Shown one piece after another: positions 50,125 to 60,136 of a DNA stretch of 64,000 nt. Position 1 is the stretch's first letter, and every line of letters begins with the position of its first letter. The stretch comes from Agromyces ramosus (GTDB taxonomy: Bacteria; Actinomycetota; Actinomycetes; Actinomycetales; Microbacteriaceae): the NCBI RefSeq assembly GCF_004216665.1, contig NZ_SGWY01000001.1, positions 186,001-250,000 on the forward strand, read 5' to 3'. Below the pieces are notes generated by a model. The model searched no databases and had not been told where the DNA came from. It was given only the letters and a program-made list of their open reading frames with translations. A program made the translations under genes and the position numbers.

Positions 50125-50616
50125 ATGAACAGCGTATTCCTCACCCGCCTCGACAGCCCGATCGGCCGCATCGAGCTCACCGGCGACGACGACGCCGTCA
50201 CGAGCCTCTCCATCGAGCGCGACGGTGCGCTCCCGCACGACGGCGAGCCCGAACGCTCGAACGACGTGCTCGACCTCGCTCGCGCGCAGCTGCTCGAGTA
50301 CTTCGCCGGATCCCGCACCGAGTTCGACCTCCCGGTCCGTCTGTCCGGCACACCGTTCCAGGAGGCGGTCTGGGCGGAGCTCGAGCGCCTCGGCTGGGGC
50401 GAGGCGATCTCGTACGGGGCGCTCGCGGCAGCCGTCGGCAAGCCCGGGTCCGCTCGTGCGATCGGCGGCGCCGTCGGGGCCAACCCGATCCCCATCATCG
50501 TGGGCTGCCACCGAGTGCTCGCCTCCGACGGTCGCATCACCGGCTACTCGGGCGGCGAGGGCATCCCGACCAAGCTCTGGCTGCTCGGCCACGAGCGCAT
50601 CGGCTTCGCCGCGTGA
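50125..50616 (+). CDS. ogt: Methylated-DNA--[protein]-cysteine S-methyltransferase
   Basis: This 163-residue suicide DNA-repair protein has FQEAVWAELERLGWGEAISYGALA, then GSARAIGGAVGANPIP, then the acceptor site IIVGCHRVLASDG. The methyl group of O6-methylguanine is moved to that cysteine. The usual PCHR motif reads GCHR here, which is uncommon but leaves Cys, His and Arg intact. The C-terminus GYSGGEGIPTKLWLLGHE is standard. The start at 50125 is supported by a -10 box six bases upstream. Its stop overlaps the start of the 3-methyladenine glycosylase gene (GTGA), so two alkylation-repair proteins are made together. Confidence 0.93.
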   Translation: MNSVFLTRLDSPIGRIELTGDDDAVTSLSIERDGALPHDGEPERSNDVLDLARAQLLEYFAGSRTEFDLPVRLSGTPFQEAVWAELERLGWGEAISYGALAAAVGKPGSARAIGGAVGANPIPIIVGCHRVLASDGRITGYSGGEGIPTKLWLLGHERIGFAA

Positions 50617-51233
50617 GCGCGGTGCCGCGCCCCGAGCTCGTCACGGGCGACGACGGCCTGGCGCGCTGCGCGTGGGGCGCCGTCGATCCCGAGTACCGCC
50701 GCTACCACGACGAGGAGTGGGGCACGCCCCAGCACGACCCGGTGCGCCTGTTCGAGAAGGTCTGCCTCGAGGGGTTCCAGGCCGGGCTGTCGTGGATCAC
50801 GATCCTCAGGCGCCGTCCGGCCTTCCGCGAAGTCTTCCACGGCTTCGACATCGAGCGCGTCGCGGCGATGTCCGAGTCCGATGTGGAGCGACTGCTCGGC
50901 GACGCGCGCATCATCCGCCACCGGGGCAAGATCGAGGCGACCATCCAGAACGCCCGCGCCACCCTCGCACTCGATGAGCCGCTCGACCGTGTCCTCTGGC
51001 ACTTCGCTCCGGCACCGCGAGCATCAGCACCCGCCTCGTTCTCCGACGTTCCGGCGACCACGCCCGAATCGGTGGCGATGAGCACGGCACTCCGCAAGCT
51101 CGGCTTCCGCTTCGTCGGGCCGACCACGATGTACGCCCTCATGCAGGCGGCCGGCATGGTCGACGACCATCTCGCCGGGTGCTTCCGTACGTCGACTGGT
51201 CGCCGTGGCGCCAGGATCGCCGTCGGGGCCTGA
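50613..51233 (+). CDS. tag: DNA-3-methyladenine glycosylase I
   Basis: This 206-residue TAG-family glycosylase removes 3-methyladenine from DNA. It has the opening CAWG, the zinc-site His in YRRYHDEEWG, EGFQAGLSWITILRRRPAFREVF, and the C-terminal zinc ligands in DDHLAGCF. FGFVGPTTMYALMQ-type sequence (here FRFVGPTTMYALMQA) is also conserved. The GTG at 50613 overlaps the ogt stop by GTGA. It is convergent with yaaA, 41 bases away. Nothing unusual is seen. Confidence 0.94.
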   Translation: MSAVPRPELVTGDDGLARCAWGAVDPEYRRYHDEEWGTPQHDPVRLFEKVCLEGFQAGLSWITILRRRPAFREVFHGFDIERVAAMSESDVERLLGDARIIRHRGKIEATIQNARATLALDEPLDRVLWHFAPAPRASAPASFSDVPATTPESVAMSTALRKLGFRFVGPTTMYALMQAAGMVDDHLAGCFRTSTGRRGARIAVGA

Positions 51234-51274
51234 AGCCCGTCGAGCGAGGGCGGGAGCCGATCGGGCAGCGTCGC

Positions 51275-52036
51275 TCAGGCGACGAGCTCGAGCTCGCGCG
51301 GCTCGTCCCCCGCGCTCGACTCGCGCAGCTCGAGACGGAATCCCGCCGCCCGAGCCCAGTCGATCAGCTCGTCGAGCGAGCCGATCGTCGGACGCGACTG
51401 GAGGAACGACCGGGTGAAGCGTCCCTTGGCGTGCTTGTTGAAGTGGTTCAGCGCTCGACGGCGCCCATCGGCGTCGACCGAGACCACTCGGACGAAGGCA
51501 CTGCCGCCCCGAGCAGGCGCCGGGCCGAGTTCGGCATAGCCCTCCGATCGCAGGTCGAGGATCACGTCCGACCGCGACGCCAGCAACGACGAGAGCGATT
51601 CGCGCCAGAACGCACGCAGGCGAACGCCCGGCACGCGGGAATCGTGCGACAGCCGATACGCGGGGATCGGGTCCAATGCCCCGACGAGACCGAACAGCGC
51701 GGAATGCACGACGACCGTGGTCTCCGCGAACGCACGAGCCTCCGTGGAGAGGGTCGACGGGTCGAGCGCGTCGTAGAGCACTCCGGTGTAGCGGTCGATC
51801 GCCGGCATCGTGGACGCGTCCCGCAGGCGCCGGTTGCGTTCGACCTCCGCGACCTGACGCCGACTCAGCTTCAACGCGCGCATGGTCGCGTCGGGATCAC
51901 CGGCGAGACCGACCACCCGTTCGACGAGCTCTCCACGCAACGCGGTGAGGTCGGGATGCGCGAGCGCGTCGAGGTCGAGCGGTGTCGGGTCGCCACCGTC
52001 CCGCTTCGTCTCGGACGGCGGAAGCAGCAACAGCAT
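51275..52036 (-). CDS. yaaA: Peroxide stress protein YaaA (DUF328 family)
   Basis: This 253-residue protein has the YaaA opening LLLLPPSETKRDGGD, the central RYTGVLYDALDPSTLS and LFGLVGALDPIPAYRLSHDS segments, and NHFNKHAKGRFTRSFLQ near the C-terminus. In E. coli YaaA lowers free iron and oxidative damage during peroxide stress and binds DNA; the mechanism elsewhere is less clear. The ATG follows the stop of the P-loop kinase gene without a gap (TAGATG). It is the last gene in the minus-strand series that starts with the ATP synthase genes. Confidence 0.9.
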   Translation of the reverse strand: MLLLLPPSETKRDGGDPTPLDLDALAHPDLTALRGELVERVVGLAGDPDATMRALKLSRRQVAEVERNRRLRDASTMPAIDRYTGVLYDALDPSTLSTEARAFAETTVVVHSALFGLVGALDPIPAYRLSHDSRVPGVRLRAFWRESLSSLLASRSDVILDLRSEGYAELGPAPARGGSAFVRVVSVDADGRRRALNHFNKHAKGRFTRSFLQSRPTIGSLDELIDWARAAGFRLELRESSAGDEPRELELVA

Positions 52037-52609
52037 CTACGCGGCGATGAACGCGAGCGCCGCGTCGACGTTCGAACCGAGCGATTCGACGCTGTCGATC
52101 GTGACACGCGGGAGCGCCGACGACGGGCCGGTCCAGGGCGCGTAGCCCTCGAGGCTCTGCTCGACGGCGCGCCAGGTGGTCTCCTCGAGGTGCGGCAGGC
52201 CGCGCTCGCGCTTCTCGAGCCGAGCGCGGTGCAACGACTCGTCGGAGCAGACGACCTCGATGACCCGCAGGCGGACGTCGGCGCGGGCGGCGAGGTCCCG
52301 CCACTGCAGGCGCGCGGCCTCGGCGGCGTTGACGGCATCGACGATGACCGTTCGCCCCGAGTCCAGCTCCTTCTCGGCGATCTCTTCGGCCACGAGGTAC
52401 GCGGCGAGACCGGTCGGCTGGTCGGCGTCGATCCCCGCGCGGAGGATCGCCGACTCGATCGGGTCGACGGACACGACCGTGGCGCCGAGTCGGGCTCCTA
52501 CGATCTCGCCGATCGTCGACTTGCCCGCGCCCGGCAACCCGGCCATCACGATGAGTTGGGTGACGCTCAGGTCACCGAATTGGCGGTCGATCGGCTGCTC
52601 CCCCTGCAT
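52037..52609 (-). CDS. Small AAA/P-loop kinase-like protein
   Basis: This 190-residue protein has Walker A LIVMAGLPGAGKSTIGEIV, a Walker B-like VIVDAVNAAEAARLQWR and a C-terminal lid region. The pattern resembles zeta-toxin/chloramphenicol phosphotransferase-like or adenylylsulphate-kinase-like P-loop kinases that phosphorylate small molecules. The start MQGEQPIDR at 52609 follows GAGGAG by about 7 bases; a longer frame through atpC is rejected. It is ten bases after atpC and immediately before yaaA, so it is probably a tail gene of the atp operon. No antitoxin gene is adjacent, so a toxin role is unlikely. The substrate is unknown. Confidence 0.8.
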   Translation of the reverse strand: MQGEQPIDRQFGDLSVTQLIVMAGLPGAGKSTIGEIVGARLGATVVSVDPIESAILRAGIDADQPTGLAAYLVAEEIAEKELDSGRTVIVDAVNAAEAARLQWRDLAARADVRLRVIEVVCSDESLHRARLEKRERGLPHLEETTWRAVEQSLEGYAPWTGPSSALPRVTIDSVESLGSNVDAALAFIAA

Positions 52610-52619
52610 CCGGAACTCC

Positions 52620-52880
52620 TCAGGAGAGCTCTGCGCGTGACGCGACCACCTGCACGGCGTTCGACTGCACCGACAGGAAGCCGTCCTCCGCGTTCGCGGT
52701 GATCTTCTCGCCGCCCGGCAGTGTGACGCGAACCTCGCCACCGGCCAGGATCGCGAGCATCGGCTCGTGACCCGGCAGGATGCCGATCTCGCCTTCCACC
52801 GTGCGGGCGACGACCATGGCCGCCTCGCCCGACCAGACTTCCTGGTCGGCCGAGACGACGCTCACGTTGAGGGCGGCCAT
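52620..52880 (-). CDS. atpC: F1Fo ATP synthase epsilon subunit (short form)
   Basis: This 86-residue subunit contains the N-terminal beta-sandwich that binds gamma and the c-ring (LNVSVVSADQEVWSGEA through GEIGILPGHEPMLAIL and ANAEDGFLSVQ). The C-terminal helical hairpin of about 40-50 residues, which inhibits ATP hydrolysis in E. coli and many others, is absent; the reading frame ends at ASRAELS. The kinase gene follows after ten bases, and I see no frameshifted remainder of the missing domain. Short epsilon subunits occur in some actinobacteria. It follows atpD by two bases. Confidence 0.94.
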   Translation of the reverse strand: MAALNVSVVSADQEVWSGEAAMVVARTVEGEIGILPGHEPMLAILAGGEVRVTLPGGEKITANAEDGFLSVQSNAVQVVASRAELS

Positions 52881-52882
52881 GC

Positions 52883-54364
<1,482 letters not shown>

Positions 54365-55261
54365 TTACTTCTTTGCGGCGAGCGCATCGGCGCCGCCCAC
54401 GATCTCGGCGATCTGCTGCGTGATCTCGGCCTGTCGCGCCTCGTTCGCGAGGCGCGTGTAGTCGGTGATGAGCTTGTCGGCGTTGTCCGATGCCGACTTC
54501 ATCGCCTTCTGGGTCGCGGCGTGCTTCGCCGCCGCCGACTGCAGGAGCGCATTGTAGATGCGGCTCTCGATGTACACCGGCAGCAGCGAGTCGAGCACGG
54601 TCTCGACGTCGGGCTCGAACTCGTAGAGCGGCTGCACCGTGGCATCCGGCTCCTCGACGCCCTCGACGACCTCGAGCGGAAGCAGGCGCACGACCTCGGG
54701 GGTCTGCGTCATCATGCTCACGAAGCGGTTGTAGACGACGTGGATCTCGTCGACGCCGCCGTCGGCGGCATCCCGGAGGAACACCTCGAGCACCGCGTCG
54801 GCGATCTCCTTGGCCAGCTCGAACTCGGGGTTCTCGGAGCTGCCGGTCCACTGCCGCTCGGATGCCCGACGACGGAACTGGAAGTATCCGACCGCCTTGC
54901 GTCCGACGAGGAAGTACACGACGTCCTTGCCCTGGCTGCGCAGCAGCTCGGCGAGCTGCTCAGCCTCGCGGAGCACCTGCGAGTTGAACGCACCCGCGAG
55001 TCCGCGGTCCGACGTGAGGATCACGACGGCGGCGCGCTCGATCGTCTCGGGCTCGGTCGTGAGCACGTGGTCGACGTTGGAGAACGTCGCGACGGCCGAC
55101 ACGGCTCGCGTGATGGCCCGCGAGTACGGCGTCGAAGCCGTCACGCGCGCCTGCGCCTTCTGGATACGCGAGGCGGCGATGAGCTCCATCGCCTTCGTGA
55201 TCTTCTTCGTCGTCTGGGCAGACTTGATCTTCTGCCGGTAGACCCGAAGTTGCGCTCCCAT
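54365..55261 (-). CDS. atpG: F1Fo ATP synthase gamma subunit
   Basis: This 298-residue central-stalk subunit has the N-terminal helix [33 protein letters not shown] and the matching C-terminal helix [35 protein letters not shown], which form the rotor coiled coil. The central Rossmann-like part has [16 protein letters not shown] 55261 follows AGGAGAG. It lies 44 bases after atpA. Confidence 0.97.
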   Translation of the reverse strand: MGAQLRVYRQKIKSAQTTKKITKAMELIAASRIQKAQARVTASTPYSRAITRAVSAVATFSNVDHVLTTEPETIERAAVVILTSDRGLAGAFNSQVLREAEQLAELLRSQGKDVVYFLVGRKAVGYFQFRRRASERQWTGSSENPEFELAKEIADAVLEVFLRDAADGGVDEIHVVYNRFVSMMTQTPEVVRLLPLEVVEGVEEPDATVQPLYEFEPDVETVLDSLLPVYIESRIYNALLQSAAAKHAATQKAMKSASDNADKLITDYTRLANEARQAEITQQIAEIVGGADALAAKK

Positions 55262-55305
55262 GTCTCTCCTGTATCCCTAGGGGTCGATCGCGATTCGCCG
55301 GCTGC

Positions 55306-56946
55306 CTAGCGGCGGCTCTTGACGATCTTCTCCTGGTTGACGTCCTCGACGGCGATCGCCTCGAACTCCTCGCGCCCCACCGAGGCGAGCGGCTTGCCCT
55401 CACCCGTCTGGAACTCGAGCTTGAACTTGTCGACCTCGGTCTCGAGCGTCGCGACGGTCTCGTCGGACAGCACGTTGGTGTCGCGGAGCGTCGAGAGCAC
55501 CTCGGTGTTGCGGCCCAGGTAGTCGAGGAACTCGCGCTCGAAGCGCAGGATGTCCTCGACGGGCACCTCGTCGAGCTTGCCGTTCGTGCCTGCCCAGATC
55601 GAGACGACCTGCTCCTCGACCGGGTACGGCGAGTACTGCGGCTGCTTGAGGAGCTCGGTGAGGCGTGCGCCGCGGGCGAGCTGACGACGGCTCGCCGCGT
55701 CGAGGTCGGACGCGAACATCGCGAACGCCTCGAGCGAACGGTACTGCGCCAGTTCGAGCTTCAGCGTGCCCGAGACCTTCTTGATCGACTTGACCTGCGC
55801 GTCGCCGCCGACTCGCGAGACCGAGATGCCCACGTCGACCGCCGGTCGCTGGTTCGAGTTGAAGAGGTCGGACTGCAGGAAGATCTGGCCGTCGGTGATC
55901 GAGATCACGTTGGTCGGGATGTACGCCGAGACGTCGTTCGCCTTCGTCTCGATGATCGGCAGGCCCGTCATCGAGCCGGCGCCGAGCTCGTCGGAGAGCT
56001 TCGCGCAACGCTCGAGCAGGCGCGAGTGCAGGTAGAACACGTCGCCGGGGTAGGCCTCACGTCCCGGCGGGCGGCGGAGGAGGAGCGACACGGCACGGTA
56101 CGCCTCGGCCTGCTTCGACAGGTCGTCGAAGATGATCAGGACGTGCTTCGAGTCGTACATCCAGTGCTGGCCGATCGCCGAGCCGGTGTACGGCGCGAGG
56201 TACTTGAAGCCGGCGGGATCGGAGGCGGGGGCGGCGACGATGGTGGTGTACTCCATCGCGCCGGCGTCCTCGAGCGCACCCTTCACGCCCGCGATCGTGG
56301 AGCCCTTCTGGCCGATCGCGACGTAGATGCAGCGCACCTGCTTCGACGGGTCGCCCGACTCCCAGTTGGCCTTCTGGTTGATGATCGTGTCGATCGCGAT
56401 GGCGGTCTTGCCGGTCTGGCGGTCGCCGATGATCAGCTGGCGCTGGCCGCGGCCGACCGGGATCATCGCGTCGATGGCCTTGATGCCGGTCTGCAGCGGC
56501 TCGTGCACCGACTTGCGCTGCATGACGCCGGGCGCCTGCAGCTCGAGGGCGCGGCGGCCGTCGATGCCGGTGATCTCGCCGAGGCCGTCGATCGGGTTGC
56601 CCAGCGGGTCGACCACGCGGCCGAGGTAGCCCTCGCCGACGGGAACGGAGAGGACCTCGCCGGTGCGGGTCACCTCCATGCCCTCCTCGATGCCGGTGAA
56701 CTCGCCGAGCACGACGACGCCGATCTCGTCCTCGTCGAGGTTCAGCGCGAGGCCGAGCGTGCCGTCGGCGAAGCGGATGAGCTCGTTCGCCATGACCGAG
56801 GGCAGGCCCACAACGTGGGCGATGCCGTCGGCGGCGTCGGAGACGTATCCGACCTCGGTCGTCTGCGCCTGGCCCGGCTCGTACGACGAGACGAACTCCG
56901 AGAGAGCCGAACGGATCTCGTCGGGGCTGATGGAGAGTTCTGCCAT
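55306..56946 (-). CDS. atpA: F1Fo ATP synthase alpha subunit
   Basis: This 546-residue non-catalytic nucleotide-binding subunit has Walker [14 protein letters not shown] and the conserved [14 protein letters not shown] segment (here [14 protein letters not shown]). The sequence [16 protein letters not shown] and the Arg-finger region SVSRVGG are also present. It is longer than E. coli AtpA because of a C-terminal extension ending [10 protein letters not shown], common in actinobacteria. The ATG follows AAAGGGAAAG. It is in the atp operon between atpH and atpG. Confidence 0.98.
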   Translation of the reverse strand: MAELSISPDEIRSALSEFVSSYEPGQAQTTEVGYVSDAADGIAHVVGLPSVMANELIRFADGTLGLALNLDEDEIGVVVLGEFTGIEEGMEVTRTGEVLSVPVGEGYLGRVVDPLGNPIDGLGEITGIDGRRALELQAPGVMQRKSVHEPLQTGIKAIDAMIPVGRGQRQLIIGDRQTGKTAIAIDTIINQKANWESGDPSKQVRCIYVAIGQKGSTIAGVKGALEDAGAMEYTTIVAAPASDPAGFKYLAPYTGSAIGQHWMYDSKHVLIIFDDLSKQAEAYRAVSLLLRRPPGREAYPGDVFYLHSRLLERCAKLSDELGAGSMTGLPIIETKANDVSAYIPTNVISITDGQIFLQSDLFNSNQRPAVDVGISVSRVGGDAQVKSIKKVSGTLKLELAQYRSLEAFAMFASDLDAASRRQLARGARLTELLKQPQYSPYPVEEQVVSIWAGTNGKLDEVPVEDILRFEREFLDYLGRNTEVLSTLRDTNVLSDETVATLETEVDKFKLEFQTGEGKPLASVGREEFEAIAVEDVNQEKIVKSRR

Positions 56947-57022
56947 TGTCTTTCCCTTTTCTGTACCGGTTGTACAGCTACTGGTGTGTCGCGGCGCAGG
57001 ACGCCGGTCGTTTCATCCGGCG

Positions 57023-57814
57023 TCAGCCGGCAAGCTTCTGCCGCAGCGAGCTGAGGCGTGAGGCGACGCTGCCGTCGATGACGTCGTCGCCGATCTGCAC
57101 GCGGACCCCGCCGAGGACGGCGGGATCGACGATGGTGTTCACCCGGAGCGCACGGTCGTACTGCGCCTCGAGGCCCCGCACCAGGCGGTCGAGCTGCTCG
57201 CTGGACAGCGGCGTCGCGGTGGTGACCGTGGCGATCTCGAACCCGCGCTGCTCGGCGACCACCGCGGCCGCATGGCGGAGGAGCTCGCCGATCCGGCGTC
57301 CACGCGGCTGCTGCACGAGGTGGTTCACGATCGCGACCGTCTGCGGCGACGCGTTGCCCGCGAGCAGCTTGTCCACGACCTGCACCTTCGACTCCGTCGG
57401 GTTCAGCTTGCTGCCGAGCGCGAGCTCCAGTTCGGCGTCGGATGCCACGGCACGCTGGATCGCGAAGAGCTCCGCGTCGATCGGGACATCGCGTGCCGAT
57501 TCGGAGGCGACCCGCAGGCCGAGCTCCTCGATGCCCTCGAGCAGGTCCCTCGAGTCCGACCAGTGGCTCGAGGCGAGGTCGGTGAGCAGCGTCACGGAGT
57601 CGGCCGCGAGCTTCGAGCCGAAGACGGCCTCGACGAGCGCGCGCTTCTGCGCGGCATCCGCCTCGCTGTCGGTCAGCGCGGTACGGAGCTGCTTCGACGA
57701 GCCGATGATCCGGCCGGCGGCGAGGAGGTCCTCCGCGACGCGCAGTTCGGCCCGGCCGAGCGACGTCAACGCGGCGTGCGTCCCGGCCAGGGCCTTCCTC
57801 GTAGCGCTACCCAT
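57023..57814 (-). CDS. atpH: F1Fo ATP synthase delta subunit
   Basis: This 263-residue peripheral-stalk subunit is longer than the roughly 180 residues of E. coli. The C-terminal half carries the recognisable motifs LLRHAAAVVAEQRGFEIATVTTATPLSSEQLDRL and NTIVDPAVLGGVRVQIGDDVIDGS. Mycobacteria fuse an extra b-type segment to delta; here b (atpF) is a separate gene four bases upstream. The ATG at 57814 fits. Confidence 0.94.
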   Translation of the reverse strand: MGSATRKALAGTHAALTSLGRAELRVAEDLLAAGRIIGSSKQLRTALTDSEADAAQKRALVEAVFGSKLAADSVTLLTDLASSHWSDSRDLLEGIEELGLRVASESARDVPIDAELFAIQRAVASDAELELALGSKLNPTESKVQVVDKLLAGNASPQTVAIVNHLVQQPRGRRIGELLRHAAAVVAEQRGFEIATVTTATPLSSEQLDRLVRGLEAQYDRALRVNTIVDPAVLGGVRVQIGDDVIDGSVASRLSSLRQKLAG

Positions 57815-57817
57815 GGG

Positions 57818-58384
57818 TTACTTCTTCCCTCCGGCGGTGGCCTCGGAGGCCTCCAGGTCGGCGAGGAAGCGGTCGACGACGGCGGTCGCCTTCGCGTCGT
57901 CGGAGAGGCTCTCGCCGATGACGCCCGACGCGAGGTCGATCGCGAGCGTGCCCACCTCGGAGCGGAGCGAGACGAGCGCGGACTGGCGCTCGGCCTCGAT
58001 CTGCGCCTGCGCGGTCGCGGTGACGCGAGCCGCCTCACCGGCGGCACGCTCCTTGGCCTCGGCGACGATCCTGTTGCCGTCCTCGCGGGCGGACTCGCGG
58101 ATGCGGCCGGCCTCGGTGCGCGCGTCGGCCAGCTGGGCGGTGTACTCCTCGAGCGCCGCCTCCGCCTTGCGCTGGGCCTCGTCGGCCTTCGCGATGTTGC
58201 CCTCGATGGCCTCGGCGCGCTCGTCGAGCAGCTTCTGGACGCGCGGCAGCGCGTACCTCCAGAAGAAGACGAGGATGATGATGAAGCAGATCGCCGACCC
58301 GATGATGTCGTACGGCTCGGGGACGACCGGGCTCGTGTTCTCCTCGGCAGCCTCGGTCGCAGCGCTCAGAACTGCGTGGAGCAC
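57818..58384 (-). CDS. atpF: F1Fo ATP synthase b subunit
   Basis: This 188-residue subunit has one transmembrane helix (about residues 25-45, IGSAICFIIILVFFWRY) and then a long charged helix rich in Ala, Glu and Arg (DERAEAIEGNIAKADEAQRK) typical of the stator coiled coil. A 20-residue acidic segment precedes the membrane helix. It is three bases before atpH and 29 after atpE. Confidence 0.96.
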   Translation of the reverse strand: MLHAVLSAATEAAEENTSPVVPEPYDIIGSAICFIIILVFFWRYALPRVQKLLDERAEAIEGNIAKADEAQRKAEAALEEYTAQLADARTEAGRIRESAREDGNRIVAEAKERAAGEAARVTATAQAQIEAERQSALVSLRSEVGTLAIDLASGVIGESLSDDAKATAVVDRFLADLEASEATAGGKK

Positions 58385-58413
58385 ATTGGCCTCCTAGATA
58401 GCGGCGGAGCGGA

Positions 58414-58692
<279 letters not shown>

Positions 58693-59472
58693 TCAGTGCT
58701 CTTCCGCCACCGCGAGCTGGATGTAGACCGCGGTGAGGAGTGCGAAGACGTAGGCCTGCAGGACGGCGACGAGGATCTCGAACAGGGTGAACACGAGGCC
58801 GAAGGCCAGGGTCCCCACCCCGAGGAGGCTCCACCAGCCACCGAGCTGGACGACGAAGAACGAGGTCGCGGCGAAGAACAGCACGAGCAGGAGGTGCCCG
58901 ACGATCATGTTCATCATGAGTCGGAGCGTGAGCGTGATCGGCCGGATGATGAAGGTCGAGATCAGCTCGATCGGCGTGACGATGATGTACACCGGCCACG
59001 GCACGCCCGACGGGAACAGCGAGTTCTTGAAGAAGTTCTTGGGGCTCTTCTTGACGCCCGCGTAGATGAAGGCGGCGTAGGCCACGATCGCGAGCACGAG
59101 GGGCACGCCGATCACGGACGTGCCGGCGATGTTCAGGAACGGGATGACACCCGTCAGGTTCATGAACAGCACCATGAAGAAGATGGTGGTGAGCAGCGGG
59201 AGGAACCGCTTGCCGTCCTTCTTGCCGAGCAGGTCGTCGGCGATGTTGACGCGGACGAGGTCGAGGCCCATCTCGACGAGGCTCTGGAAGCGGCCGGGCA
59301 CCATGCGCATCCTGCGCGTGCCGAGCCAGAACACGAGGAGCAGCGCGACGACCGCGACGATGCGCACGAGCGTGATGCGGTTGATCTCGAACGGAGTGCC
59401 GCCGAAGAGCAACGCCCCCGGGAAGAATTCCTCGATCGACGGACCGTGGAAGCCACCATCATCGGTTGACAT
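58693..59472 (-). CDS. atpB: F1Fo ATP synthase a subunit
   Basis: This 259-residue membrane subunit has about six helices. The proton-channel Arg is in ITLTLRLMMNMIVGHLL, with FLNIAGTSVIG and FEILVAVLQAYVFALLTAVYIQLA downstream. The start MSTDDGGFHGPSIEEFFPG at 59472 is preferred because the mature-like conserved sequence begins there. An ATG at 59556 would add 28 residues including a hydrophobic stretch (IALLANALNLLVP). Neither has a good ribosome site, and an AGGAG lies between them, so the start is the least certain in the operon. It is the first structural atp gene. Confidence 0.9.
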   Translation of the reverse strand: MSTDDGGFHGPSIEEFFPGALLFGGTPFEINRITLVRIVAVVALLLVFWLGTRRMRMVPGRFQSLVEMGLDLVRVNIADDLLGKKDGKRFLPLLTTIFFMVLFMNLTGVIPFLNIAGTSVIGVPLVLAIVAYAAFIYAGVKKSPKNFFKNSLFPSGVPWPVYIIVTPIELISTFIIRPITLTLRLMMNMIVGHLLLVLFFAATSFFVVQLGGWWSLLGVGTLAFGLVFTLFEILVAVLQAYVFALLTAVYIQLAVAEEH

Positions 59473-59612
59473 CGGAACCAGCAGGTTCAGAGCGTTAGCT
59501 AGCAGCGCTATCTCCTGTTTCGGGGCGTGGAGCTCAGCTCTCGCGACGACGAACATCGGACACGGATTCCGAACAGGCCGAAGCCGGGCGGAAACCGTGG
59601 GGGATCGTCAAT

Positions 59613-59642
59613 ACTCTAGCAAGACTTCTACGAGCAGACGAA
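59613..59642 (-). promoter_or_regulatory. Putative atp operon promoter
   Basis: On the minus strand TTCGTC (59637-59642) and TAGAGT (59613-59618) are 18 bases apart in the AT-richer gap between atpI and atpB. It would give a leader of about 135 bases before ATG 59472. Read-through from the tsaC-wecA-atpI genes is also likely. Confidence 0.4.
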
Positions 59643-59656
59643 TTCGCCGCCGGGCC

Positions 59657-60136
59657 TCAGTCGTCGGTGGGAGCCTTGGGCAGTCGGACGTCGCTCACGT
59701 ACGGGATCCGGGACTTCGCGACCACGAGCACGTCGACGACGAGCGAGGCGATGACGCCCGCGACCAGGCTGAGGAACAGCACCGTCGGGTTCAGCCACGG
59801 GGCGTCGCGGAGCACGACCACGAGCACGATGAAGACGATGAACTTCAGCAGCCAGCCGCCGAGCACGATCCCGAAGAACACGCCCACGAACACGTCGCTC
59901 GAGGCGAACCGGTTGGCGAGCAGGATGCTCGCCGCGGTGATGCCCATGAACACCACGGCCATGAGCGTGCCGATGAGCGCGCTCACCAGTCCCTCGGTGC
60001 CGGCGAAGACGAAGCCGAGGATGCCACTGACCACGAGCACGACCGCGGCGAGCACCCCGCCCCAGGCGAGCGCCCTGCGGAGCACCGGATTCGAGGTGGG
60101 CGTGCGGTCGGCGGATTCAGGGCGTGCGTCGGTCAT
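59657..60136 (-). CDS. AtpI-like membrane protein
   Basis: This 159-residue protein has four predicted transmembrane helices and hydrophilic ends. It is encoded just upstream of atpB, where ATP synthase protein I or its analogues are found. AtpI assists c-ring assembly or Mg transport in some bacteria. Similarity to AtpI is by size, topology and place; the sequence is poorly conserved. It overlaps the WecA-type gene by 20 bases. Confidence 0.75.
   Translation of the reverse strand: MTDARPESADRTPTSNPVLRRALAWGGVLAAVVLVVSGILGFVFAGTEGLVSALIGTLMAVVFMGITAASILLANRFASSDVFVGVFFGIVLGGWLLKFIVFIVLVVVLRDAPWLNPTVLFLSLVAGVIASLVVDVLVVAKSRIPYVSDVRLPKAPTDD

Noticed and set aside
51269..51284. Terminator hairpin between tag and yaaA
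   Set aside because: The 6-bp CGTCGC/GCGACG stem includes the yaaA stop codon in its loop; it may be chance pairing in coding sequence.
52037..52609. Zeta-toxin of a toxin-antitoxin pair
   Set aside because: The P-loop kinase resembles that fold, but neighbours are atpC and yaaA and there is no small antitoxin gene.
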